Below, one piece after another: positions 17,489 to 25,562 of a DNA stretch of 64,000 bases. Under the pieces are notes generated by a model. That model was not told the origin of the DNA. It made no database searches and saw only the letters and a list, made by a program, of their open reading frames with translations. How positions within the stretch are numbered: position 1 is the stretch's first letter; each line of letters starts with the position of its first letter. The stretch is from Hymenobacter sp. DG01 (GTDB lineage Bacteria; Bacteroidota; Bacteroidia; Cytophagales; Hymenobacteraceae), in assembly GCF_006352025.1 (NCBI RefSeq), contig NZ_CP040936.1, positions 2,294,001-2,358,000 of the forward strand, written 5' to 3'. The position numbers and the translations under genes were made by a program.

Positions 17489-18025
17489 ATGACGCCCGAC
17501 TACTTCGAATTCTACGAGTTGCCCGAAACCTTCCGACCCGACGAAGCCGCGCTGAAGCGCCGCTACTACGCCCTCAGCCGCGAGTATCACCCCGACTTCC
17601 ACGCTACCGAGAGCCCCGAGCGCCAGCAGGAAATACTGCAGCTAGCCACCCTGAACACCAACGCCTACCGCACCCTCTCCCACCCCGACCAGCGCATGGC
17701 CTACATTTTAGGGCGGCATGGGCTAATGGAAGAAGGAAAACAGGAGCTTCCTGCCGATTTTTTGATGGAAGTGATGGACCTCAATGAGCAGCTGATGGAG
17801 CTGGAATTCGAGCCCGACCCGGCCGCTGCGGAGCGGGTAGCCACGGAAGCCAACGCCCTGAGCGACACGCTCGATGCGGGCATTGAACCGGTGCTGGCCG
17901 GCTACGAAGGCCTGCCCCAGGACGCCCGCCCCCAGGCCCTGGAGCAGGTGCGCACCTACTACCTCAAAAAGCGCTACCTGTTGCGCATTCAAGAAAGTCT
18001 GGCTAAGTTTGCTGCCCGATCCTGA
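17489..18025 (+). CDS. hscB: Fe-S cluster assembly co-chaperone HscB (J-domain protein)
   Basis: 178 aa. The J domain occupies residues 3-75 with the invariant H34-P35-D36 (REYHPDFH), which stimulates HscA ATPase. The C-terminal three-helix HSCB domain (about 85-170; MEVMDLNEQLMELEFEPD) binds IscU. The length is normal for HscB rather than for a classical DnaJ. No isc genes are adjacent. It ends 24 bp before tRNA-Leu. Confidence 0.92.
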   Translation: MTPDYFEFYELPETFRPDEAALKRRYYALSREYHPDFHATESPERQQEILQLATLNTNAYRTLSHPDQRMAYILGRHGLMEEGKQELPADFLMEVMDLNEQLMELEFEPDPAAAERVATEANALSDTLDAGIEPVLAGYEGLPQDARPQALEQVRTYYLKKRYLLRIQESLAKFAARS

Positions 18026-18049
18026 ACAACGGTCCGCGTTGTTCGTCTT

Positions 18050-18131
18050 GCCCAGATGGCGGAATCGGTAGACGCGTTGGTCTCAAACACCAATACCGCA
18101 AGGTGTGCCGGTTCGACCCCGGCTCTGGGTA
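18050..18131 (+). tRNA. tRNA-Leu (anticodon CAA)
   Basis: The acceptor stem GCCCAGA/TCTGGGT, the anticodon stem TTGGT/ACCAA around the loop CTCAAAC (anticodon CAA), a long variable arm and the T arm GCCGG-TTCGACC-CCGGC are all present over 82 nt. The 3' CCA is not encoded. It decodes UUG. The sequence changes character directly downstream, so the gene may border an inserted segment. Confidence 0.96.
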
Positions 18132-18157
18132 CTTTTAGGCACTAAAACTGCCATATC

Positions 18158-18210
18158 AGCCGTAAAAGCGGCCTTTCTGAGCAATCAGAGGGGCCGCTTT
18201 TACGGCTTTT
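18158..18210 (+). terminator. Strong terminator after tRNA-Leu
   Basis: The 16-bp perfect stem AGCCGTAAAAGCGGCC / GGCCGCTTTTACGGCT encloses an inner CTGA/TCAG hairpin and ends in TTTT. Confidence 0.9.
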
Positions 18211-18353
18211 GGCATATCGGTGCTTAGCAAGACTTCACCGATGTGCTACTCGTCGTTATCCGACGCAGGCCCCACCCCGTCAGGCCGGACATTGCTTGGT
18301 GGCCCGAATTGTTCGGTTCCGGCGCTTCAGTTCCCGGGAGGTGAGTTGCTATT

Positions 18354-18679
18354 CTACTTCCTAGCTGAGGTAGCCACGCCGGCTTTCACCAACTTGCCCG
18401 GTTCATAGGCCAGGGTCTCGCGGTTGTAGGTACTGGGGCCGGCCTGCGCCTCAAGTATGAGTACCGTCCTGCTACTGTCACAATTTCGCCCTTACCGGTA
18501 GCACCCGTACCCATTAGGCTGTTTGCTACTCTCCCTCCAGCTTCCCTTGTTAGAAGCCAGAATATGCTTCTAACAGCGGTTCCAAGCGTCTGAGTTGGGT
18601 CACCCAACTTTACCGCAACCTTTAATGACCACGTGATGGCCCTGGCTTGCGGCATCTGGGACTGGCATCTTATGCACAA
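18354..18679 (-). pseudogene. Degraded coding fragment, family not recognised
   Basis: The minus strand shows a coding-like 97-aa frame (MCIRCQSQMPQARAI...) that loses sense near 18470. A second frame then takes over (RTVLILEAQAGPSTYN then ETLAYEPGKLVKAG) and runs to a stop at 18354. This pattern suggests a frameshifted remnant beside the toxin-immunity pair. It could be chance, as neither half is a family I know. Confidence 0.3.
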
Positions 18680-18702
18680 GACTATGTAGGAACAGGTCTA
18701 AC

Positions 18703-19176
18703 TTATTCTTCAAGCTCTACCAAGCCTTCATAGAATTCGGTGAAACTGGGAGCTAAGAAATACACTCCCTTACCGTACTGACGAGGCTGGCCCATTTCTT
18801 TCCGCTTTGGTGGCTTGTATGATTCGTGCGCGATGTAGTAAACGCTGCCATAATCTTCCGCTCCTACACTCAGCACAAACAAATCGCCTCCTCCATCCGA
18901 GGCAAAGAAGACAAAGTCGTTATGGAGTTCGCCAGCCGTTAGCCTGCGCGCATCATTCAGCGTCATATTTCCACTACCAATGGAAAAAAACTTATTGACC
19001 GTGAACTGCTCCTCGTTCTGTACGAAAGTGTCGCGTTTCGGGAATCCACCATTGAAGCGTAGCAGGTGTGCTTTGTAGTCCTCGGGAAGCGTTTTACCAA
19101 TCCTGGTTTCAAAAGCCTCTATGTCTGCCAGCAGGGCTGGTTCTGCGGTCCGGGCAAAAGCCTGTTCTGTTTCCAT
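18703..19176 (-). CDS. SMI1/KNR4 (SUKH) family immunity protein
   Basis: 157 aa. The SUKH fold is seen in IEAFETRIGKTLPEDYKAHL followed by the LLRFNGGFP turn, then DFVFFASDGGGDLFVLS and FLAPSFTEFYEGL at the end. SUKH proteins are the commonest immunity proteins for polymorphic nuclease toxins. It starts only 4 bp after the stop of the TssD-WHH nuclease gene and must be co-transcribed with it, so it is very likely the cognate antidote acting in the cytoplasm. Base composition is lower in GC than the flanking housekeeping genes. Confidence 0.92.
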   Translation of the reverse strand: METEQAFARTAEPALLADIEAFETRIGKTLPEDYKAHLLRFNGGFPKRDTFVQNEEQFTVNKFFSIGSGNMTLNDARRLTAGELHNDFVFFASDGGGDLFVLSVGAEDYGSVYYIAHESYKPPKRKEMGQPRQYGKGVYFLAPSFTEFYEGLVELEE

Positions 19177-19180
19177 CTGC

Positions 19181-20320
19181 TTATCTGTAGAGTTTTTGAC
19201 CTACGTGTTTGTTCAACTGGTCACAAGAGCCATAGTGCACGAAGGTTGCCTGGTGCGCCTTTTCCTCAACCAGCTCCATAGTGCAGGTACCGTAGGGGGG
19301 CGGGTTAGGGTTGACCCGAAAATCGTCCCGGTGGTGCCACGTATAGCCATCAGGTGGCTGGTGACTCTTCAGGCCCTGTGCCTTAACTACATCTGTCAGC
19401 CCCGCAGCTTCGTTTGCCAGACGAAAATCTGTTGCCCGATTGCCGGCCATTTCGATTACCACAACGTTCTTCTGATTGCCCGTTACGGCATACATATGGG
19501 ACGTCCCGGCGTACGTGGGTTGCCCATTTAAGGTCAATGGGATGTGGGGGTAACCGTTCTTGGTGCCTGTGATGTTGTACGACTTCTGCGCATCATATAT
19601 CGCCACCATTTTTCCTGCCTTATCAACACGGTATGTAAGTGGGTCTCCATCCACATGAAACTCCGTCTGCCTATACTGCTTAAGGAATTTCTTACTCTTT
19701 GCTTCCTCAGAATCGTCCCAGCGGCCTTTGATAAGGTCTTTCCACTCTTGCGCAGAAAGATGCACTTGCTTATGGTCCGGGGACGGCTGCGGCTGCGGGG
19801 CTGGCAGATGCGGGGGAATATCCCTGGGGTCAACGGGTACCGCTTGTGGTACCCGACTAGCTCGCACTGCTTGTGGAACTGAGGTAGCTGAAGGCTCAGG
19901 GGCAGCATATGCGCGGGGTGCTGGGGCTATCCAAGTATCTCCATTGCCGGAACCAACTCCGCAATCCTCAGGCGAGATGGTAAAGCGCACACGGAAGGAC
20001 GCCCCACCAGTGGTTCCGGTAGAATTAAAGTATTCTGTATAGCCTGTGCAATAGGCGTGCGTGAACCACAGATGTTTAAGTACCGAACCGTCCGGTTTCA
20101 AGAAGACAACCTTACCGCTAAGCGTATTCCAGTTAGAGACGGACCACGCTACCAGGTTACTTATGTCGTCCACTGCATGCAGCTCTACATGGATAGGCCC
20201 TTTCCGAACCCTGCTTCGCGGTCTGCCTCTATGGTCTGTATACTGGCGAAAGGTGTAGTAGCATAACGCTACTATAAATTTTTTACCCCCTACCTCTAGA
20301 AATGCTGAAAATGAAGCCAT
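19181..20320 (-). CDS. tssD: TssD (Hcp-like T6SS tube protein) fused to a WHH-family HNH nuclease toxin
   Basis: 379 aa in three parts. Residues 1-120 match the Bacteroidota T6SS tube protein TssD: FSAFLEVGGKKFIVALCYYT, the HRGRPRS loop, VELHAVDDISNLVAWSV, EYFNSTG and RVRFTISPEDC. Residues about 130-185 are a Pro/Ala-rich linker. Residues about 186-379 are a toxin: GNRATDFRLANEAAGL leads into Y-T-W328-H329-H330, then MELV with H356 and H362, the metal-binding pattern of the HNH/Endo VII WHH nucleases. The frame runs 38 codons further upstream, but the ATG at 20320 gives the exact TssD N-terminus (MASFSAFLE). It is read as an extended Hcp effector delivered with the tube; no other T6SS gene is in the window. 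Confidence 0.9.
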   Translation of the reverse strand: MASFSAFLEVGGKKFIVALCYYTFRQYTDHRGRPRSRVRKGPIHVELHAVDDISNLVAWSVSNWNTLSGKVVFLKPDGSVLKHLWFTHAYCTGYTEYFNSTGTTGGASFRVRFTISPEDCGVGSGNGDTWIAPAPRAYAAPEPSATSVPQAVRASRVPQAVPVDPRDIPPHLPAPQPQPSPDHKQVHLSAQEWKDLIKGRWDDSEEAKSKKFLKQYRQTEFHVDGDPLTYRVDKAGKMVAIYDAQKSYNITGTKNGYPHIPLTLNGQPTYAGTSHMYAVTGNQKNVVVIEMAGNRATDFRLANEAAGLTDVVKAQGLKSHQPPDGYTWHHRDDFRVNPNPPPYGTCTMELVEEKAHQATFVHYGSCDQLNKHVGQKLYR

Positions 20321-20439
20321 TGCATCATAATGTTTCAACCAATCAGGTATTGAGCCTGAACAAGTGGCACTAGGTATATTAATAGAATAGCCGGCAATAT
20401 AGGGGTGGCCGGGTAAAAACAGACAGTGTGCCAACGTGA

Positions 20440-20698
20440 GCTGAGTTGAAAGTCAGGCTCAGCTTGGTGCGGGGAGCGGCAGGCAAGGACAGCGTGGCGC
20501 CGGTTGAGATTGAAACAAATACCGAGGTACTAGGCGACCTCCAGCCGAACCTTCTTCGAGACTGATAAGCGTACTGGCGTGCGGCCGCAGTTCGGTTTTA
20601 AGCGTGCTCCAACCGGCCTAAACCTATATTTCGTCGGGACTGAGCAGTGGAAGGCCGGACTTATCACTGTTGGTTTGTACTCGACTACCTCATTTTGA
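20440..20698 (+). pseudogene. Degraded coding fragment, family not recognised
   Basis: Two coding-like plus-strand stretches lie in different frames. The first (VRLSLVRGAAGKDSVAPVEI) ends at a TGA at 20563-20565. The second (TFFETDKRTGVRPQFGFK, then LNLYFVGTEQWKAGLITV) ends at a TGA at 20696-20698. A single frameshift near 20545 would join them. Neither has a start codon. I read this as the 3' end of a decayed gene upstream of the effector. Confidence 0.35.
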
Positions 20699-20724
20699 CC
20701 AATGTTGCTATAAACTGCCACTTC

Positions 20725-21408
20725 CTACCCCCTCGGCGCGTCCGGAGCCGGCAGGTCCGGGAATCTGTTCCGGAGTAGCTCCTCGAAGGTTTGGGAACGG
20801 TCGTTCAGGAAGATGTCGTGGTGGAAGGTGTCGAGTTTGAGGAGCAGGTAGAGGAGCTGCTTGCGCTCGGCGGGTTCCAGCGTGCCGGCCACGATGTGCG
20901 CTACCTGCCCCATGCGGCCAAACAGCCGGAACAGCACCTGGCGGCCGGCGTCGGTGATGGTGAGCAGCTTGCTGCGGCGGTCGGTTTCGTGGGCTTGCTC
21001 TACCAGTAGTCCTTGGCGGAGCAGGCGCTTGAGAATCTCGGTGCCGGTAGGCTTTTCGTGGATGTTGCGCACGATTACCTCCGTTTTGGTTAGCGGCTGC
21101 TGCCCGTACACCGTCACCAGATAGCTGAAGTCATCATAGGAAAGCAGCGGGGAGCCTTCCAGGGCCAGGCGCATGTAGCCGCGGGCGTAGCGGTACATAA
21201 ACGTGATGAGCTTGCTGATGCGTGACTCATCAAACTCGGCCGGGTGGGCTTGCGTGCGCGTCACGGGGGTAGCATCGGGCGGGGCGGCGGTGCGCGTGTG
21301 CAGCCAGGTAGCAAACGCCGCCATATCGTCGGGGCCTTGCCCGGTAGGATGCTGCGCCTCAAAAGCCTCGGCCAGATCTACCAGCTGGCGAAAAAAGGCG
21401 TAGTTCAT
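20725..21408 (-). CDS. MarR-family transcriptional regulator
   Basis: 227 aa, longer than a minimal MarR because of an extended N-terminus. The winged helix spans about 85-180: LLSYDDFSYLVTVYGQQPLTKTEV, the recognition region EKPTGTEILKRLLRQGLL and the wing ETDRRSKLLTITDAG. C-terminal helices form the dimer interface. It is divergent from a TonB-dependent receptor gene 113 bp away, with an inverted repeat in between, so it probably regulates that gene and itself. The ligand is unknown. Confidence 0.88.
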   Translation of the reverse strand: MNYAFFRQLVDLAEAFEAQHPTGQGPDDMAAFATWLHTRTAAPPDATPVTRTQAHPAEFDESRISKLITFMYRYARGYMRLALEGSPLLSYDDFSYLVTVYGQQPLTKTEVIVRNIHEKPTGTEILKRLLRQGLLVEQAHETDRRSKLLTITDAGRQVLFRLFGRMGQVAHIVAGTLEPAERKQLLYLLLKLDTFHHDIFLNDRSQTFEELLRNRFPDLPAPDAPRG

Positions 21409-21480
21409 GCGGCAAAGATAACTGGGAGCAAATAAGGATGATAAAATCTACTTTGCCATGAAAACATACTAACTCGATAT

Positions 21481-21518
21481 AAGTTGATGCGTTTACACAC
21501 ATTTCAACCCATCAACTT
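21481..21518. promoter_or_regulatory. Inverted repeat between marR-like gene and TonB receptor (possible operator)
   Basis: AAGTTGATG (21481-21489) and CATCAACTT (21510-21518) are perfect inverted copies 20 bp apart, ending 3 bp before the receptor ATG. The spacing is about two helical turns, as expected for a dimeric regulator. It could also form an mRNA hairpin over the start region. Confidence 0.4.
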
Positions 21519-21521
21519 AGG

Positions 21522-23962
21522 ATGAGAATCTTCTACCTCCTGCTTTTTCTTGTGAGTGCTACCAGCGCCTGGGCGCAATCGACGGGCGTTCTGACGGGCA
21601 CCGTGCGCGACCGGAAAACCCAGGAGGTGGTACCGGGCGTGACGGTGGTGCTGAAAGGTACCACACTGGGCACCTCTTCGGATGAAGAAGGACGCTACCG
21701 CCTGACGGATATTCCGACGGGCAGCTACAACGTGCGAGCGTCGTTTGTGGGCTACGAGCCCCTGCTGCGGGCCAACGTGGTGATTACCTCCGGCAACGCT
21801 TCCATCATCAACCTGGAGCTGAACAGCAGCAGCCAGCAGCTCAGCGAGGTGCAGGTGGTCGGGAACCGCGCCATTCGGGTAGCCACGGCCGAAACGCCGC
21901 TGTCAGTGCAGCGCATCAATACCGAGGAAATCAAGAGCAACCCCGGCGGCAACTTCGATATATCGAAGGTGATTCAGACGTTGCCGGGGGTAGGCGGGGG
22001 CGGCACGGGCGGCACCGCCGGCTTCCGCAACGACATTATCATTCGGGGCGGAGCACCCAATGAAAACGTGTACTACCTCGATGGCATTGAGGTACCCGTG
22101 ATTAACCACTTCCAGACCCAGGGCTCCTCGGGCGGCCCCACGGGCATTCTGAATGTGTCGTTCATTGAGGATGTGACCCTGAGCTCCTCGGCGTTTGAGG
22201 CCCGCTACGACAACGTGCTGTCGTCGGTGCTGCAGTTCCGGCAGCGCGACGGCAACCCCGACCGGGTGCAGGGCAACGTGCGCCTCAGCGGCACCGAGGT
22301 AGCAGCCACGCTGGAAGGCCCCCTGGCGAAGAACACCACCTTCCTGGCCTCGGCCCGCCGCTCCTACCTCCAGTTTCTGTTCAAAGCCATCGACCTGCCC
22401 ATCCGGCCCAACTACTGGGATTTCCAGTACAAAGTCACCACCAAACTCTCGCCCAAAACCACCCTTACCTCCCTGGGCCTGGGCGCCATCGACCACTTTG
22501 AGCTGGCCGTGCCCCGCAAAACCTCGCCCGATAAGGAGTACACCCTGCGCTCTACTCCTACCATCGACCAGTGGAACTACACAGTAGGGCTGGCTTTGCG
22601 CCAGCTGCTGGAAAACGGCTACCTCAACGTGGCCCTCAGCCGCACCCAGCTCAATAACAAGCTCGACCAGTTCGAGGACCGCACCACCACCGAGGAATCC
22701 CGGCGGGTGCTGCTGACCCGCTCCGGCGAAACCGAGAATAAGTTGCGCATTGATGTGAATAAGGCTTTGGGGCGCTGGCAGTACGCCTACGGGCTGGTGG
22801 GCCAGTTTGTGCAGTACGACAGCCGCTTTTTCAACCGCATCCGCAACGAAGTGCGCGACGCCCAGGGCAACCTGGTGTCGCCGCGGGTGGACGTGAACTT
22901 CCGGACCGATATTGACTTCGCGCGCTTCGGGGCATTTGGGCAGGTGACGCGCACCCTGCTCCCCGACGACCGGCTGACCCTGTCGGCGGGTTTGCGCACC
23001 GATGGCAACTCGTTCACGGAAGACGGGGGCAACCTGCTGCGCACTCTGTCGCCGCGCGTGTCGGCCTCCTACGCCCTGGCTTCGCGCTGGAACCTGAACG
23101 GCTCCGTGGGCGCTACTACAAGATTCCGCCTTCTACCATCCTGGGCTTTCGGGATGAGAACGGCAACCCGGTCAACAAAGGCAGCCGCTACATCCGCTCC
23201 GACCACTACGTGGCCGGCCTAGAGTTCCTGCCTACGGCCGCTACCCGCTTCACCCTCGAAGGCTTCTACAAGAAGTACAGCCACTACCCCGTTTCGGTGC
23301 GCGACGGTATTTCGCTGGCCAACCTGGGCGGCGACTTCACGGCCCTGGGCAACGAGGCGGTAAGCAGCACGGGCGAGGGCCGGGCCTTCGGGGCCGAGCT
23401 GTTTTTTCAGCAAAAGCTCACCAAGAAAATCTTTGCGGTGGCTTCGCTCACGGCCTTCCGCTCGGAGTTTTCGGGTGCGAACGGGCAGTACCGCCCCTCG
23501 GCCTGGGATTCGCGCTTTCTGGCCTCGGCCCTGCTGGGGCGCAAGTTCACGAAGGGCTGGGAAATGGGCTTTAAGTACCGCTTCGCCGGCGGCTCGCCCT
23601 ACACCCCCTTCGACCTGGAAGCCTCCCAGGCCAGCTACCTGGCCGTGGGCCGGGGCGTGCTGGACTACTCGCGTCTGAATACCATCCGTTTGGGCAGCTT
23701 TCAGCAGTTCGATTTCCGCCTCGACAAGAAGTTCAACTGGCGCCGCACCAGCATCGACCTGTTCCTGGATGTGCAAAACGCCTTCCTGCTGAAAAACCCC
23801 AGCCTGCCCAGCTACACCTTCCAGCGCACCGCCGACAATGCCGGCTTCATTTCCACCGACGGCCAGCCCATCCGCCCCGATGGCTCCAACGCCGTGCCTA
23901 CCCTGCTGCAGGACGACGACCCCACGGTAACGCCCACCATCGGGTTTATTCTGGAGTTTTAG
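21522..23962 (+). pseudogene. TonB-dependent receptor (CarboxypepD_reg plus plug plus barrel), frameshifted
   Basis: A signal peptide (ends AWA) leads into a CarboxypepD_reg domain (GVLTGTVRDRKTQEVVPGVT, TSSDEEGRYRLTD), a plug domain (TLPGVGGGGTGGTAGFRNDI, IIRGGAPNENVYYLDG) and a 22-strand-type barrel. Near 23108-23112 the reading breaks: frame one continues as GATTRFRL to a stop at 23222, while the true continuation (GRYYKIPPSTILGFRDENGN) is in the next frame and runs to 23962, ending PTIGFILEF. One missing base explains it. Restored length is about 813 aa. It is a real inactivating mutation or a sequencing error. It would import a ligand across the outer membrane; the substrate is unknown. 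Confidence 0.85.
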
Positions 23963-24029
23963 GCTAGACTGCGGGGTTTCCTACCCCTTGTATGATTGCA
24001 GTGCCTTTCGTAGAAGGGTAGCCAGAAAA

Positions 24030-24183
24030 GGAAACGAGGTCACCAACTATCCCTAAATGCGGGGCTTCGGCCCTGACATTGCGCGTTAGAGACTGTGCCT
24101 CGTTTCCCGTTTTTGCCTGAAGACTGAACAGTATGGAGGGAGCCCGGCGTTGGCATCCCGCATTTGTGCAAGGAGAGTTGCGG
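24030..24183 (+). ncRNA. Structured non-coding region upstream of IS110 transposase (candidate bridge RNA)
   Basis: GGAAACGAGG (24030-24039) pairs with CCTCGTTTCC (24098-24107) around a loop that itself holds GGGC-TTCG-GCCC. A second stem, CCGCA (24158-24162) with TGCGG (24179-24183), follows. Two stem-loops with large internal loops in the 5' non-coding end of an IS110-group element is the layout of the bridge RNA that guides target and donor choice. Assignment rests on position and hand-folded structure. Confidence 0.4.
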
Positions 24184-24226
24184 TAAAAACCGGACTGGCT
24201 AGTTCTTCCCCTTTTTTCATTTCCTT

Positions 24227-25318
24227 ATGCCTACCGCCCATCCCTGCACCAGCCCACTCAAATTTGTCGTGGGCATCGACATTGCGAAAGATACTTTCGT
24301 CGCCTGTTTTGGGCAAATTGATGCCCGCCAGCACCTGCGCTTCGGCAAACAGACATCATTCGACAACACGCTGACTGGCTTTGCTGCTTTGCTTAGTTGG
24401 ACTGAAAAACAAGCGGTGCTGCCGGCTCCCATTTGGTTTGTAGTAGAGGCCACAGGCGTCTACTACGAAGAACTGGCCTATTTTCTAAGTGATAAGGCGC
24501 AAGCACTCAGCGTGCTCCTCCCCAACAAGGCGAAGCATTTTGCACAGAGCACCGAGCAAAAGAGCAAAACGGACCAACTTGATGCGCGCTTACTCTGCCG
24601 GCTCGGGTTGGAGCGTGCCTTGCCTGCCTGGCAACCGCCCTCACCAGCCTTACGGCAATTACGGGCGCTGGCCCGCGAGCGGCAAAGCTTAACCGGACAT
24701 GGGGCACGCCTCAAGGTGAAAATCCATGCCTATCAGCACAGCTATCAACCCGATGCCCGTTCCCTGTCCCGCTTGGCCACCCAACAAACACTTATTCAGC
24801 AGCAGTTGCTCGCCGTTGACCAGGACCTCGCCGCCTTGCTGGAAGCGGAACCCGAACTTGGTCGCAAGTTGAGACAGCTGACGAGTGTGCTTGGCATCGG
24901 TTTGACCACCGCTATCGTGGTCGTCGCCGAAACCAGCGGCTTCGTGCTCGTGGATAACGAGCGGCAACTGGCTTCCTACGCCGGGTTGGATGTAGTGCAA
25001 CGCCAAAGTGGGCTGTTTGCCGGAGCCACGCGCATCTCGCGCCGAGGGAACGTACGCTTGCGTACGGCCCTTTATCTACCGGCTATCAGCAGCTTGCGTT
25101 ACAACCCGCAGCAGATGGCCTTCTATACCCGACTGCGGGCGAGACACCCCAACGGCAAGCCTGGTGTGATTGCGGTCATGCGCAAACTCCTCCTGCTTTG
25201 CTACTCTCTGTGGAAAAATGACCGGATGTACGACCCGCAGTACCACCCCGCAGTTAACGAATTAGCAGCAGCGCTCGAATCCGTTCACCCCGAAACCAAC
25301 GAGAAAGCACCAGTTTAG
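24227..25318 (+). CDS. IS110-family transposase (DEDD recombinase)
   Basis: 363 aa. The N-terminal DEDD/RuvC-like domain begins FVVGIDIAKDTFVACFG, with the second acidic position in VEATGVYY and the rest in KSKTDQLDARLLCRL. The C-terminal Transposase_20 domain (about 220-310) carries LTSVLGIGLTTA, LASYAGLDVVQRQSG and the conserved ISRRGNVRLRTALY with its catalytic Ser. Full length and intact, so probably active. Its stop overlaps the stop of the convergent GDCCVxC gene. Confidence 0.95.
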   Translation: MPTAHPCTSPLKFVVGIDIAKDTFVACFGQIDARQHLRFGKQTSFDNTLTGFAALLSWTEKQAVLPAPIWFVVEATGVYYEELAYFLSDKAQALSVLLPNKAKHFAQSTEQKSKTDQLDARLLCRLGLERALPAWQPPSPALRQLRALARERQSLTGHGARLKVKIHAYQHSYQPDARSLSRLATQQTLIQQQLLAVDQDLAALLEAEPELGRKLRQLTSVLGIGLTTAIVVVAETSGFVLVDNERQLASYAGLDVVQRQSGLFAGATRISRRGNVRLRTALYLPAISSLRYNPQQMAFYTRLRARHPNGKPGVIAVMRKLLLLCYSLWKNDRMYDPQYHPAVNELAAALESVHPETNEKAPV

Positions 25319-25548
25319 CCGCAGCAACTTCCTGAACCTTGTTCCTGAATGGGCGGACAGGGCACCGAGCCATAAGAGCAGTACACGCAGCAATCACCGG
25401 CCAGCGGTTTCAAGACCGTGTGGCAACTCGTGCATTCGTAGAAATATTGACAAGCGTCGGTCGGCATTTGCTCCGCTTGCGCGTGGCCGCATACCGGGCA
25501 CGTTAGGACGGAAGTAAGCAACGGGGCCTTTGGTTCGAGCGTAAGCAT
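25315..25548 (-). CDS. GDCCVxC domain-containing small protein
   Basis: 77-aa Cys-rich protein. A zinc-ribbon-like start (LTCPVCGHAQAEQMPTDACQ) leads to CTSCHTVLKP, the signature GDCCVYCSYG, then VPCPPIQ and a C-terminal CCG. The family is found beside mercury-transport genes; some members carry selenocysteine in the CC motif, but here all positions are Cys. It is 14 bp after merTP and probably the last gene of the metal operon. A metal-carrier or thiol-redox role is inferred. Confidence 0.85.
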   Translation of the reverse strand: MLTLEPKAPLLTSVLTCPVCGHAQAEQMPTDACQYFYECTSCHTVLKPLAGDCCVYCSYGSVPCPPIQEQGSGSCCG

Positions 25549-25562
25549 GGAGCAGGGGGAGG

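Larger units (their letters stand above)
24030..25318 (+). mobile_element. IS110-family insertion sequence (approximate limits)
   Basis: It contains the DEDD transposase gene and a structured 5' non-coding stretch. IS110 elements lack terminal inverted repeats and usually make no target duplication, so the ends cannot be fixed from sequence alone. The left end lies somewhere in 23963-24030 and the right end close to the transposase stop, because the next gene overlaps that stop. Confidence 0.7.

Noticed and set aside
18220-18408. 62-aa plus-strand frame after tRNA-Leu.
   Set aside because: No family, no codon signal, and overlaps the better-supported minus-strand remnant.
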